Source: Emcibacter nanhaiensis (GTDB lineage Bacteria > Pseudomonadota > Alphaproteobacteria > Sphingomonadales > Emcibacteraceae). From it: 64,000 bases of DNA. The stretch's first letter is position 1; the number at the start of each line of letters is the position of its first letter. Shown piece after piece: positions 1-8,708 of the stretch. The DNA lies in NCBI RefSeq assembly GCF_006385175.1, contig NZ_VFIY01000016.1, forward strand, positions 23,501 to 87,500, given 5' to 3'. The notes beneath the pieces were generated by a model. The model was not told where the DNA came from. It saw nothing but the letters and a program-made list of their open reading frames with translations, and did no database searches. The position numbers were made by a program, and so were the translations under genes.

Positions 1-294
1 TGGCAGCAGATTGCCGTGAGAAAGCAGGTTATGGTTAACAAGCGGCCGGGTCAGAATAATCTCTTTTAACGCAGCCTCTTGGCTATCGTCGGCTTTCCCG
101 TCAGCGGCGAAAGAATATTTTGTTTTTGGGGGATTGTAACAGGATAATCTGTCGGGACTTCCGGACAATATATCGATCACGGCGAATGTATTTCACTTTT
201 CTGCATTTGCATCCACGCAAAAGCGAAGGGCTGGCTCGTTTTCGCCGTACTATAGTGGTGGGCGGGGATCGGGAAACGGGTCTAGGACAGAGTG
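1..294. other. Left-edge region without a confident gene
   Basis: No gene can be assigned with confidence. On the minus strand a frame is open from a possible GTG at 180 to the window edge (about 60 codons) and reads fairly protein-like (for example EAALKEIILTRPLVNHNLL), but it has no clear ribosome binding site. On the plus strand frame 1 is open from base 1 to a TAA at 67-69 and could be the last 22 codons of a gene outside the window. Both are compatible with chance. The stretch 120-290 should hold the promoter of the EF-hand gene. Confidence 0.25.
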
Positions 295-831
295 ATGACA
301 AAATTTCCATTCAAAAGGGCGGCAGGGGTTTTGACCTTGGCGTCTCTCGTTGCAGCGGCGGTGGTACTGGTCGCGTGCGCCCCCAGGAGAGGCCCCGGGC
401 CGGGGCCGGGACCCGGACGCGGACCGGGTAATCCCGAGGAGATGATGGAACGCCTGAAATACCAGCTGGATCTGGACGGGGACGGTACAATCAGCTGCGC
501 GGACGAAAATCTCCGGCGAAACAGATTGTTTGATGAAACCGACCTGGATCACAATGACAGTCTTGATCTTGAGGAGTTCCGCGAGGCGCCTTTCAGTCAC
601 CCGGCCTACGCCCGGGATCATCTGGCGGTTTATGACCGTGATCAGGACGGGCTGGTGTCCCGGGAGGAGTTTACCGCACACCGGGATGACCGCTTTGTCC
701 GCCTTGACCTCGATGGCGACTGTATCGTGACGGACAAGGAGCTGGAAGAATCCCTGAAAAACAGGCGCCAGCCGGGGCGTCCCGGTGGCGGAATGCCGCC
801 CGGCGGCGGCCGCCCACCCGGCGGGATGTAG
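295..831 (+). CDS. EF-hand calcium-binding lipoprotein
   Basis: A 178-residue predicted envelope lipoprotein. The N-terminus has a basic start, a hydrophobic stretch and a lipobox ending LVAC, so Cys28 would be the lipidated residue. A Gly/Pro/Arg-rich linker follows (about residues 30-46). Four EF-hand-like loops are visible: DLDGDGTISCAD (59-70), DLDHNDSLDLEE (83-94), DRDQDGLVSREE (114-125) and DLDGDCIVTDKE (138-149). The third and fourth loops keep most acidic ligands, and the protein ends in a Gly/Pro/Met-rich tail. ATG 295 is preferred over the in-frame GTG at 292 because AGGA at 284-287 is better spaced from it. Calcium binding is inferred from the loops; the cellular role is unknown. 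Confidence 0.75.
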   Translation: MTKFPFKRAAGVLTLASLVAAAVVLVACAPRRGPGPGPGPGRGPGNPEEMMERLKYQLDLDGDGTISCADENLRRNRLFDETDLDHNDSLDLEEFREAPFSHPAYARDHLAVYDRDQDGLVSREEFTAHRDDRFVRLDLDGDCIVTDKELEESLKNRRQPGRPGGGMPPGGGRPPGGM

Positions 832-968
832 CTTTTCCGGCAATTGGTGGCCGGCCCCGTATTGCAACCGGGCCTTACTTGTCTGCTTTATTTAAGGTTA
901 TTTTAAGGATAGAATGTTAGGCATATCGAATAAGTATCTGGTGTAAAAGAATAAAATCCGGGCAATTC

Positions 969-3005
969 ATGCGCTTAATCTATCTGGCAGGTCTTTTTGT
1001 TTTCCTTACGGCATTTAATGGGAGTGTTTCCGCTGCCCTGTGTGCTGATGATTCCGCCGCCCGGCCCGGACAGGAGCAGCTGACTACGGAAGTTCTTGCG
1101 TCTCTCAAGGAACAGGTTGATTCAGATCCGAAACTGGCGCTGGAAAGGACACAGAGGTTTCTGGAGGGCGGGGGCGAGCCGCTTGACCCCCAGGTCCGAC
1201 TGGAGCTGCTGGGGTTCCAGGCCGGTGCTCACGCGCGATTGGGGACTTTCAGAAAAGGCGTGGAGATTGGCCGCCGGGCCCTGGCGCTGGCTGAAACAGG
1301 TGAGTTTGATCCGGCGACGATTGCCTATATTTATAATAATGTCGGGCGAAGCCTGGAAGGCCTGGGTCAGGTGCCGGAGGCCATGAAGGCCTATCAGCGG
1401 GCCTATGAATATTACAGCAAAGCCGGTGACCAGAGCGGCATGGCGGGTTCAAACCTGAATTTTGCCGGCCTGTTTGTCGGCGCCAGGCTTTATGACAAGG
1501 CTATCAAGGAATATGAAAAGGCTCTTGCGCTGCTGGACCCCGAAAAGGATATTTTCCTGTACACCAGGACCCTGAACAATCTCGGTTTTACCCATGGAGA
1601 GAATGGGACGGCAGAACAGGCTTTGGTTTATCTGGATGAGGCCCGGTCGCTGGCCCGCAAGATGGGCAATGAACTTGTCATTGCCTATACCTATGAAAAT
1701 TCCGGTGAAGTTCTCTATTATCTCAAGAATTATGGCAAGGCGGAGGAGTTTCTGCTTCTCGCCCGGGAGATGGCGGAGCGGAGCGGCATCGAGCCACTGG
1801 AGTCTGTCGCCTATCATTTTCTGGGACTGATAGAGTTTGATCTGGGTAATATCGAGCAAGCGGAATTTTACGCAAACAAAGCGCTGGCGATTGCGGAAAA
1901 GAATGATGATGCGGCCAACTTGGCCAAAATTTACAAGCTGATGACGAATCTGGCCCGGGAACGCCAGGATTATCGCAATGCACTTCGCTATCAGGACCTG
2001 TATCTGCAATATGATGAAAACCTGGCCAGTGAAAATATCGTCAAGGCGCTGTCCCTGCTGGAAACCGAATTCCAGCTCAAGGAACGCCAGCAGCAGATCA
2101 AACTGCTGCAGCGCGACAATGAAATCCAGCGGCTCTCGCTCAAGGAACAGGAAACTTTCCGCTATATGATCCTGGGTGTTGTGGTTGTCCTCTGTTTCGG
2201 CGTTGGCATACTGCTTTATATCCTGAAGATGAAATCCCAGGCGACTGTGCTTGGGATAGAGCGGGAAAAGGACCTGCTGGAGTCCAAACTGTCGGCAGAA
2301 GCCGCCAACCAGGCGAAATCGGAGTTTTTGTCCTATATGAGTCATGAACTGCGGACGCCACTGAATGCGGTGATCGGCTTTGCGGAGACCCTGCGGCTCC
2401 AGGTCTTTGGTAATCTGAATGACAAGCAGCAGGAGTATGTGAACCATATTCACGAAGGCGCCGCCCTGCTGTTGAAACTGATCAACGACCTGCTGCATCT
2501 GTCGCGGATCGAGACCGGGGCGGTGGACCTGGATCTGCGGTCCTGCGATATCAAAGAAGTTGTCTCCGACGTGGTGCCCATGGTCCAGCACCTGCTTCAG
2601 AAGAGAGAAGTTGAGCTTCATGAAGGCGAGTTTCCGGAAGGGCTGGGAACCGTATTGATCGATAAAATCCGCCTGGAGCAGGTGCTCGTCAACCTGATCT
2701 CCAACGCGGTAAAATATGGTCACGAAAAAGGCAACATCTGGCTGTCAGTGGCGCGCAAGGAGAATGACAAGGTACGCATCAGTGTCCGTGACGACGGCAT
2801 CGGCATTGCCCCGGACCAGTTTGCCAATGTCTTCATGCCTTTTAACCGGGCCGGTATGGAACAGTCCGGTATCGAGGGAACCGGCGCCGGCCTGTCCATT
2901 GCCAAGTCTCTTGTGGAGGCCATGGGCGGGGAAATCGGTTTCGAAAGCACCATGGGGGAAGGGTCCGATTTCTGGATCGACCTGCCGTTGGAGAATCCGG
3001 CGTAA
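969..3005 (+). CDS. TPR-repeat sensor histidine kinase
   Basis: A 678-residue membrane kinase. A signal peptide (residues 1-22) leads into a region of tetratricopeptide-like helices (about 50-370) that should be periplasmic. A short coiled coil precedes one membrane helix (about 398-420, YMILGVVVVLCFGVGILLY). The cytoplasmic part has a HisKA domain with phospho-acceptor His459 in [16 protein letters not shown], then an ATPase domain with N box NLISNAVKYG, G1 box DDGIGI and G2 box GTGAGLSIAKSL. There is no receiver domain and no response regulator next to it, so it is an orphan kinase whose partner lies elsewhere. TPR sensor regions in such kinases are taken to bind proteins or peptides; the signal here is unknown. 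Confidence 0.85.
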   Translation: MRLIYLAGLFVFLTAFNGSVSAALCADDSAARPGQEQLTTEVLASLKEQVDSDPKLALERTQRFLEGGGEPLDPQVRLELLGFQAGAHARLGTFRKGVEIGRRALALAETGEFDPATIAYIYNNVGRSLEGLGQVPEAMKAYQRAYEYYSKAGDQSGMAGSNLNFAGLFVGARLYDKAIKEYEKALALLDPEKDIFLYTRTLNNLGFTHGENGTAEQALVYLDEARSLARKMGNELVIAYTYENSGEVLYYLKNYGKAEEFLLLAREMAERSGIEPLESVAYHFLGLIEFDLGNIEQAEFYANKALAIAEKNDDAANLAKIYKLMTNLARERQDYRNALRYQDLYLQYDENLASENIVKALSLLETEFQLKERQQQIKLLQRDNEIQRLSLKEQETFRYMILGVVVVLCFGVGILLYILKMKSQATVLGIEREKDLLESKLSAEAANQAKSEFLSYMSHELRTPLNAVIGFAETLRLQVFGNLNDKQQEYVNHIHEGAALLLKLINDLLHLSRIETGAVDLDLRSCDIKEVVSDVVPMVQHLLQKREVELHEGEFPEGLGTVLIDKIRLEQVLVNLISNAVKYGHEKGNIWLSVARKENDKVRISVRDDGIGIAPDQFANVFMPFNRAGMEQSGIEGTGAGLSIAKSLVEAMGGEIGFESTMGEGSDFWIDLPLENPA

Positions 3006-3118
3006 CCTTTTCGATCCTGTCTCCGCAGCTACTGGGTTGTCTGTAATCTGAGCGCATTTCTCCTGCGTAGAAAACATCAGAGAACTGTTATCTCCCTGAT
3101 GAATTCGGATATTGTGCC

Positions 3119-3688
3119 ATGACAAAGATTTTCCCTCTGCTGGTTATGTTTGGTTTTATACTGTCGTCCCCACTGGCCCGGGCGGAACAGGATCTGCCCG
3201 TGGTCCCGCATGTGGATCTGGAACGCTATCTCGGGACATGGTACGAAATTGCCCGCATCGAGCATTCCTTTCAGAAGGGTTGTCTCAACAGTACCGCTGA
3301 ATACAGCCTTCGGGACGATGGCGATATCCGGGTGGTCAACAGCTGTGACAAAGCCGGACAGGAGGAGCGGGACGTTGCCACGGCGCGGGCCTGGGTGACC
3401 GACAGGGAAAGCAATGCCAAACTGCGGGTCCAGTTCGTGCTGACCGGCCTCAAACTCAATTTCCTGTCAGGCCGCTACTGGATCATCGCCCTGGGCGAAG
3501 ACTATGACTATGCCATGATCGGCGAACCCGGCCGCAACTATCTCTGGATCCTGTCCCGGACGCCGATGATGGATCCGGACCTGCGGGACAGGCTGGTAAA
3601 CAGGGCGTCGGAACTGGGGTTTGACGTTGACCGGCTGGTTTACAATGAACAGATTGTTGGCAGCCAGACGTCTGAAGATATTTCCTGA
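3119..3688 (+). CDS. Lipocalin family protein (Blc-like)
   Basis: A 189-residue lipocalin with a signal peptide (residues 1-22, ending LARA). The lipocalin signature GTWYEIAR lies at residues 39-46, directly after the start of the first strand (VDLERYLGTWYEI), and further strands of the small beta barrel follow (YWIIALGEDYDYAMIGEPG, YLWILSRTP), as in bacterial Blc. E. coli Blc is an outer-membrane lipoprotein that binds lysophospholipids. This protein has no lipobox cysteine at the cleavage site, so it is predicted to be soluble in the periplasm rather than lipid-anchored. It stands alone, 113 bases after the TPR kinase. A role in lipid binding during envelope stress is inferred from the family. 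Confidence 0.85.
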   Translation: MTKIFPLLVMFGFILSSPLARAEQDLPVVPHVDLERYLGTWYEIARIEHSFQKGCLNSTAEYSLRDDGDIRVVNSCDKAGQEERDVATARAWVTDRESNAKLRVQFVLTGLKLNFLSGRYWIIALGEDYDYAMIGEPGRNYLWILSRTPMMDPDLRDRLVNRASELGFDVDRLVYNEQIVGSQTSEDIS

Positions 3689-3711
3689 GTTGCGGCTAAA
3701 GGCGAATTACC

Positions 3712-3740
3712 TTGCTTTTTCTCTAATATAACGCTATAAG
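3712..3740 (+). promoter_or_regulatory. Candidate promoter for the rhlE-csp unit
   Basis: TTGCTT (3712-3717) and TATAAG (3735-3740) are separated by 17 bases, an acceptable sigma-70 arrangement with a good -10 but weak -35. It would give a leader of about 205 bases before the helicase start. Long leaders are common in cold-shock genes. Assigned by eye only. Confidence 0.35.
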
Positions 3741-3951
3741 CTGCTCAGGCTTTGCGCGTAAAGGATGAAAAAGTTCATCGGCAGGAGCCGTATTTTGCAG
3801 CTTTCCTGAACCAGAACGTTGCCATTTTCAAAGCCATTAGGGCTTAAAACGACCGGCAGCTGTTTTGCGCGAGCTTCCCAAAAAATTGTCGAGAGAGACT
3901 GAGAAGGCTAACGCCTGAAATGGGTCCCGTGCGGCAAGAAGAAAGACTTTT

Positions 3952-5298
3952 TTGACAACATTTAAAGAGCTTGGACTATCCAGGCACCTCCTTTCTGCCC
4001 TGACAGCAGAAGGATTATCGACCCCGACGCCGATCCAGGCGCAGGCTATTCCCCCGCAACTTGAAAACCGCGATGTCATTGCTATCGCTCAGACCGGTAC
4101 CGGAAAGACGGCGGCATTTTTGCTGCCCATGCTTGACATGCTATGTCAGCGCCGTGAAAGAAACCGGCCGAAATCCTGCCGCTTTCTGGTGCTGTCTCCG
4201 ACACGGGAGTTGGCGCTACAGATTGAGCGTAACGCCCGTGAACTGTCGGGCAGCCTCAATCCCCGGACAGTGATTCTGGTGGGCGGTGTGAAACCCGGTC
4301 CACAAATTCAAAAACTGAAAGGCGGGACTGAACTTCTCATTGCAACGCCGGGAAGGCTGGAAGACCTGCTGTCCCAGAATGCGCTTCAATTGGGAGACGT
4401 GGAAACGGTGGTCCTGGATGAAGCGGACCAGATGCTGGACCTTGGCTTCTATCCTGCCATCCGGCGTATTATGGGCAAACTGCCTGCAAAGCGTCAGACG
4501 GTGATGGTATCGGCCACCATGCCGGCAAAAATAAAATCGCTTGCGGCAGAGTTCCAGAATGATCCGCTGACGGTTGCCGTGGCGCCTGCGGCAAAGCCCA
4601 TAGATCGCATTGAACAGTCCGTCCAGTTCCTGCCGAAGGAGCAGAAGCGGGAACGGTTGACGCAATTGTTGCAGACCGAAGATGTGACAAGTGCCATCGT
4701 GTTCACCCGGACGAAAAGAGGGGCCGACCGTCTCTGCAAGCAGCTTGTGAACGCGGGGATCGGCGCCTGTGCCATTCATGGCAACAAGAGCCAGAACCAG
4801 CGGGAGCGGGCCTTGTCCCAGTTTAGAAATGGGGAAACGCCTGTATTGGTTGCCACCGATGTTGCTGCACGGGGAATCGATATTGATGATGTTTCCCATG
4901 TCTTCAACTTTGAACTCCCCAATGTGGCCGAAGCTTACGTACACCGGATCGGCAGAACCGCGCGGGCTGGAAAATCGGGTCAGGCAATTTCCCTTTGCGA
5001 TGCTTCGGAGAAGGAATTGCTGGCGGACATTGAAAAGCTGATTGGCCGCAAGATTCGCAGCAGCGGCAACAAAGATATTGCGCCGGCTCCTGAGACACAG
5101 GGCCGGCCGAAACAGAAACCTGAAGGGATGAAAGCTAAAGCGAAGCCGGCATCCCGCAGGAAGCGGTCCCGCAAGACGACCTCGGGAACGGGATCGGTCC
5201 CGCAGGAAAGATCTCACAGGGGCGGACACCCGCTCAGCGACGTCGGTTTCCTCAGGAATTCGGGATGCCGGACTTCTTCATCAACACGTGTTGCCTGA
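3952..5298 (+). CDS. rhlE: DEAD-box RNA helicase, RhlE type
   Basis: A 448-residue ATP-dependent RNA helicase. Visible motifs are the Q motif PTPIQ (25-29), Walker A AQTGTGKT (46-53), DEAD (156-159), SAT in MVSATMP, and motif VI HRIGRTARAG. A basic tail rich in Lys, Arg and Ser follows from about residue 375, as is usual for RhlE-like helicases that bind RNA through their tails. Translation starts at TTG 3952 (AAGAAAG just upstream); no in-frame ATG lies near the conserved N-terminus. The last about 50 residues are low-complexity, and a second frame stays open past the stop into the next gene, so the exact C-terminus is uncertain. The cold-shock gene 78 bases downstream suggests a shared role in RNA unfolding at low temperature. 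Confidence 0.9.
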   Translation: MTTFKELGLSRHLLSALTAEGLSTPTPIQAQAIPPQLENRDVIAIAQTGTGKTAAFLLPMLDMLCQRRERNRPKSCRFLVLSPTRELALQIERNARELSGSLNPRTVILVGGVKPGPQIQKLKGGTELLIATPGRLEDLLSQNALQLGDVETVVLDEADQMLDLGFYPAIRRIMGKLPAKRQTVMVSATMPAKIKSLAAEFQNDPLTVAVAPAAKPIDRIEQSVQFLPKEQKRERLTQLLQTEDVTSAIVFTRTKRGADRLCKQLVNAGIGACAIHGNKSQNQRERALSQFRNGETPVLVATDVAARGIDIDDVSHVFNFELPNVAEAYVHRIGRTARAGKSGQAISLCDASEKELLADIEKLIGRKIRSSGNKDIAPAPETQGRPKQKPEGMKAKAKPASRRKRSRKTTSGTGSVPQERSHRGGHPLSDVGFLRNSGCRTSSSTRVA

Positions 5299-5376
5299 TC
5301 CCGGAAGGATCATGTGACCAACTAACACTGGGCGGCGCGGTTGTCGCCCTGGATCATCAACGAAAAGGAATTTATT

Positions 5377-5586
5377 ATGAATGATGGTACTGTAAAATGG
5401 TTTAACCCGACAAAAGGCTATGGCTTTATTGCACCCGATAACGGCGGCAACGATGTGTTTGTTCACATTACGGCGCTGGAACGCTCAGGCCTGTCTACAC
5501 TGGACGAAGGTCAGCAGGTTTCCTACGAGACCGAAGTCAACAGCAAGACTGGCAAGACTTCTGCGGTTAACCTGAAAACTGCCTAA
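5377..5586 (+). CDS. Cold-shock protein, CspA family
   Basis: A 69-residue single cold-shock domain protein that binds single-stranded RNA or DNA. Both RNA-binding motifs are present: RNP1 as GYGFIAP (after KWFNPTK) and RNP2 as VFVHI. The length is that of a typical CspA. ATG 5377 is chosen because AAGGAA (5365-5370) lies seven bases upstream and the family sequence begins exactly here ([17 protein letters not shown]). It follows the RhlE-type helicase by 78 bases on the same strand and is closed by a strong terminator, so the two may share a transcript. Such proteins are often controlled by long 5' leaders and mRNA stability; nothing more can be shown here. Confidence 0.95.
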   Translation: MNDGTVKWFNPTKGYGFIAPDNGGNDVFVHITALERSGLSTLDEGQQVSYETEVNSKTGKTSAVNLKTA

Positions 5587-5612
5587 CCGGCAGGATATTT
5601 AACCAAAAAATC

Positions 5613-5645
5613 AGGGCGCTGACCGATCCGGCCAGCGCCCTTTTT
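5613..5645 (+). terminator. Rho-independent terminator after the cold-shock gene
   Basis: Perfect 9-bp stem AGGGCGCTG (5613-5621) with CAGCGCCCT (5633-5641), an 11-base loop and a run of T ending at 5645. Confidence 0.9.
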
Positions 5646-5668
5646 GTATCTTTCCAGCTTCTGAATCT

Positions 5669-6775
5669 TTACCGGGGTTTGATCCGCCAACTGACGTCAA
5701 TTTCCATGCCCCGAGGCAGGGGGATCACGGTCTGGTCGCCGATTTCAAGGGGGTGAACCTGTTCGGGGAGTTTCTCAAGCGTGAAGGTCTCTTTCGGGTC
5801 GGGCAAGCCATAATAGTCCCGGCCGATGGTGCAGAGAAACGTCTCAAAGACAGCCTGTCCCTCGGGTGTTGCAAGGTCAACGCCCGCGGCCTCAAAGGCC
5901 ATGGCGTATAACTGTGGGGCAATGCCGCCGGTATAGCAGCCCGCCGCACAGCCGCAGGGCGTGGTTTTCCGGGTATGGGGGGCGCTGTCGGTACCGGCAA
6001 AAAACTTGTCATTGTCTGTGGCGGTGGCGGCGTCGCGCAGGGCGGCCCGGTCTTCCTCGAATTTCACCAGCGGCAGGCAGTAAAGATGATATTTCAGGCC
6101 GTTGAGCAGGCTGCCGATGGTATAGAGCAGGTGCTGCGGCGTGACATTGGCTTTGACATGCGCCGGGGCTTCTCTGATGAAGTCGACGCCGACTTTGGTG
6201 GTCAGATGTTCGCCGACAATCCGCAGGTCCGGAAACCGGTCAATCAGGCGCGGCATCTGCTGCCGGTAGAAGATTTCCTCGGCATTTTCGCCGCGGTCAA
6301 AATATTGTTCCGGGGCCAGGCCGTGTTCCTCGCCATGGATGCAGAGGGTGACACCGGCGTCCTGCATGGCCTGGAACACGCCGTTTTCAATGAAGCGGGT
6401 GAGCGGGGCGCCGAATTCCGCGCCGGTGGTGCCGTGCGGCGGATAATATTTGCAGGCTTTGAGAAGGCCGGCCGACGCCCCCTGTTCAATCATCTTGGGC
6501 GTTGTGTCCCGGGTCAGGTAGAGCGGCACGATCACCTCGAGAAAGGTTTCCCCGGCGGCTTCCATGATTTCAGAGCGATATTGTTCGATGCTCTTGTAAT
6601 TGGACACCTCGTCAGCAGCAAAGACCTTGCCGACCGGCGGCGCGGTATTGGGCATGGCCAGAGCGCCGGCACACTGCATGGCCACATGGTCCCGGACAGT
6701 GGCCGGCAGGGTCTCGTCCTGGCGGAAATGGGTGTGCAGGTCATACCATTGCGGGAGGGTAAAGCTGGTGGTCAT
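5669..6775 (-). CDS. pyrC: Dihydroorotase (class II, PyrC)
   Basis: A 368-residue zinc amidohydrolase of the pyrimidine pathway, converting carbamoyl-aspartate to dihydroorotate in the cytoplasm. The N-terminal metal motif DLHTHFR (residues 12-18) supplies His14 and His16, and Lys109 in ACKYYPPHGTTGAEFG fits the carboxylated lysine that bridges the two zinc ions. CIHGEEHG and GTDSAPH carry later His and Asp ligands. Length and motifs match the E. coli PyrC type rather than the longer class I enzymes. It runs opposite to the cold-shock gene and stands alone, without other pyr genes in the window. The start is the ATG before the conserved TLPQWYDLHTH segment. Confidence 0.95.
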   Translation of the reverse strand: MTTSFTLPQWYDLHTHFRQDETLPATVRDHVAMQCAGALAMPNTAPPVGKVFAADEVSNYKSIEQYRSEIMEAAGETFLEVIVPLYLTRDTTPKMIEQGASAGLLKACKYYPPHGTTGAEFGAPLTRFIENGVFQAMQDAGVTLCIHGEEHGLAPEQYFDRGENAEEIFYRQQMPRLIDRFPDLRIVGEHLTTKVGVDFIREAPAHVKANVTPQHLLYTIGSLLNGLKYHLYCLPLVKFEEDRAALRDAATATDNDKFFAGTDSAPHTRKTTPCGCAAGCYTGGIAPQLYAMAFEAAGVDLATPEGQAVFETFLCTIGRDYYGLPDPKETFTLEKLPEQVHPLEIGDQTVIPLPRGMEIDVSWRIKPR

Positions 6776-6871
6776 AAAGGTCTTTCCGGGGCTGCTGTTT
6801 AATCAGGGGACATTGCCCCGCTTTCTAGAGGAATTCGGGACATTATTCAACCGTCACACACTGGCTAAGCC

Positions 6872-7447
6872 CTATTTGACGAGCCTCAGTTTGGCGGCCT
6901 GGTGGTAATAGACCCGGGACAGGTCCACCTCGCCGCTGTCCGGGTCGACCTTGACCTTATCCCACATCACCTGGCGGACCACCAGGATGATATCGCCTTC
7001 TATGTCGGGCAGTTTGACCCGGGCCTTGAAATGCTGGTCGCTGAAGGCCGGGGTACAGCCGGTGACCGGCTCGCAGGGGGACGCTGCCTGATAGAGCAGG
7101 TTGGTATGGGGAATCGGGGTGCGGAGCGACGGAAGCTTGAAGACCGGGGCCACATCCTTGCCGTCCGGATCCTGGGTGTAGAGAACGACGATCGAGCCCG
7201 GATGAATGATATAAACCGATACATCGATATCGATTTCCGAGCCGGATTTGACGACCGTCGCCGCCGCTGCCGCCACATCCACGCCCGGCGCGCCGAATGG
7301 CGGGAATTTCAGCGACTTGTTCTCCATGCCGTGGCCGTCCATCAACGGCGGCGGGGAGACCAGGCTGATGTGGGCCTGTGCCGGTGCCGCGAGCCCCGAC
7401 AGCAGGATCATCAGGCAAAATGAAAAGCGGGAAATCAACTGTGTCAT
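6872..7447 (-). CDS. Secreted LPMO-like protein with N-terminal histidine
   Basis: A 191-residue exported protein. The signal peptide ends in PAQA at residue 25, so the mature protein should begin with His26 (HISLVSPPPLMDGHGM). A mature N-terminal histidine is the hallmark of the copper histidine brace of lytic polysaccharide monooxygenases. The C-terminus (YYHQAAKLRL) resembles the last strand of bacterial LPMOs, which often reads YY-x-C-A-D-x-x-L; here the usual cysteine is replaced. Two cysteines in SPCEPVTGCTP may form a disulfide. From memory it resembles small monooxygenase-like families such as the SCE4755 group, but this was not searched. Substrate and activity are unknown. It lies just downstream of a decayed cytochrome fragment and faces pyrC in the same direction. 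Confidence 0.6.
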   Translation of the reverse strand: MTQLISRFSFCLMILLSGLAAPAQAHISLVSPPPLMDGHGMENKSLKFPPFGAPGVDVAAAAATVVKSGSEIDIDVSVYIIHPGSIVVLYTQDPDGKDVAPVFKLPSLRTPIPHTNLLYQAASPCEPVTGCTPAFSDQHFKARVKLPDIEGDIILVVRQVMWDKVKVDPDSGEVDLSRVYYHQAAKLRLVK

Positions 7448-7469
7448 GGATTAGCTCCTCCCTTCGGGA

Positions 7470-7589
7470 TTAAGGATTTCCGGCATTGTCGCCGATGTCA
7501 CCCTTCGTTACAGGATAACCCAAATTCATCGCGCCGAAAATCCCTTCCCGCAACAGGAGCTTTGTCTCTGTACTTATGAAAAGGAATTT
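7470..7589 (-). pseudogene. Remnant of a cytochrome-rhodanese C-terminus
   Basis: Forty in-frame codons between stops at 7590-7592 and 7470-7472 include LLREGIFGAMNLGYPV. The intact cytochrome-rhodanese protein encoded at 8917-10035 ends with LYEGIFGWMNLGYPV, and DNA identity across this part is obvious by eye. No start codon, haem motif or rhodanese active site is present, so this is a fragment of a former second copy or of a rearrangement, not a working gene. Confidence 0.7.
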
Positions 7590-7610
7590 TCACTCCCGAA
7601 ACAGCAAGGA

Positions 7611-7628
7611 GGGGGCAAAGTTGCCCCC
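7611..7628. terminator. G/C-rich hairpin, possible terminator
   Basis: GGGGGCAA (7611-7618) pairs with TTGCCCCC (7621-7628) across a 2-base loop; more C residues extend the right arm. It follows the TerB-like gene (minus strand, ending at 7686). The downstream T run on that strand is poor, so terminator function is uncertain. Confidence 0.4.
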
Positions 7629-7685
7629 CCTTCATTTGGTCCACGAACTCAAAGTGTGTAAATCACCCTCTGTAAGAAGACCTCA

Positions 7686-8708
7686 TTACCAGTCTTCAAC
7701 ACCATGTCTTTCACACAATTCCCGCACAATTTCATCAGGAATATGCAGGGCGCTTTCAATGGATTTTAACATTTCCCTTTCACCGGGATGCAACAGGCTG
7801 TCTGCCGCCGCGATCAGAAACGCCGCTTCAAAAGTTACTCTCTTGCCATCGTCGGAAAGGCTTTCATTCATTTCCTTCAGCAGGCTTTTCAGAGTGATGC
7901 CCTCTTCCTGAATCTGCTTGATGTCCAGGTTCAACTGAGCGGTTTCATAATCCATTTCGGTCAGTTGTTTGTAGATATTCTGTATGGCACTCACCTCTTC
8001 AAGGTCAGCTTCGCCATCCGCCAACATCATCAGAATCATCACTTGTTTGATGCAGTCATTGGCTCGCGTTTCACCCGGGGCTTCAACCTCGGCGACATCC
8101 GCTGTTTCTGTTATTTCCTCTGTTTCATCCTCTTTTCGAAAGAAGCTGTAAATAACAAACAGCAAAAACAGGGCGGAAGGAATGAAGATCAGCAGGTTTT
8201 TTGTCATGGACTCCGGCTTTTTGCCTTCCTCCAGAAAAACAACATCATCACTGATTTTCATATCCATGGATTCAATCAGGTTTCTGGAGCTGTCATCAAT
8301 TGAATCAAAGCCGACCAGGGTTACCCCCTGAACTTCGACCTTTTCTTCATCGGCGCCATTTTCGATCATCCACTGTTCCAGCCTGGAGACATTTGTATGG
8401 GCGTCTTTTTTCACCAGGACATGAACTTCTGCCGGCCGTCCTTCAGCAATGGCCTGATAGGTCTCGGGACTTTCAAGGGCGAAAATTACATAATCAACGG
8501 CGCCGGTATCCTGGTCATACTGATAGACAATGCCTGACCCCCAGGTGCCGTCGGTGATCTTGATATAGCGATTATTGCCAATGCCGTGTTCTTCAACAGT
8601 TTCGACATTGAATGTGGTCAGCTTGTTTGAGGTCAGGCTGACCCAGAGCCCGTCGCCGCCGTACCATACCCCCATGCAAGCGAGAACGATCAATATTAAA
8701 TATGGCAT
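7686..8708 (-). CDS. Membrane protein with TerB-like C-terminal domain
   Basis: A 340-residue protein. A hydrophobic N-terminal segment (residues 2-18) acts as anchor or uncleaved signal, followed by an extracytoplasmic region (about 25-165) of unknown fold. A second membrane helix lies at about 170-190 (NLLIFIPSALFLLFVIYSF), then an acidic linker. The C-terminal about 120 residues (CIKQVMILMMLADGEADLEE, then FEAAFLIAAADSLLHPGERE) match the acidic helical pattern of TerB-like domains, which have paired D/E-containing repeats thought to bind metal. AAAGGGG upstream of ATG 8708 supports the start. The TerB domain should be cytoplasmic. Function is unknown; TerB-like domains occur well beyond tellurite resistance, so no resistance role is claimed. 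Confidence 0.65.
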   Translation of the reverse strand: MPYLILIVLACMGVWYGGDGLWVSLTSNKLTTFNVETVEEHGIGNNRYIKITDGTWGSGIVYQYDQDTGAVDYVIFALESPETYQAIAEGRPAEVHVLVKKDAHTNVSRLEQWMIENGADEEKVEVQGVTLVGFDSIDDSSRNLIESMDMKISDDVVFLEEGKKPESMTKNLLIFIPSALFLLFVIYSFFRKEDETEEITETADVAEVEAPGETRANDCIKQVMILMMLADGEADLEEVSAIQNIYKQLTEMDYETAQLNLDIKQIQEEGITLKSLLKEMNESLSDDGKRVTFEAAFLIAAADSLLHPGEREMLKSIESALHIPDEIVRELCERHGVEDW

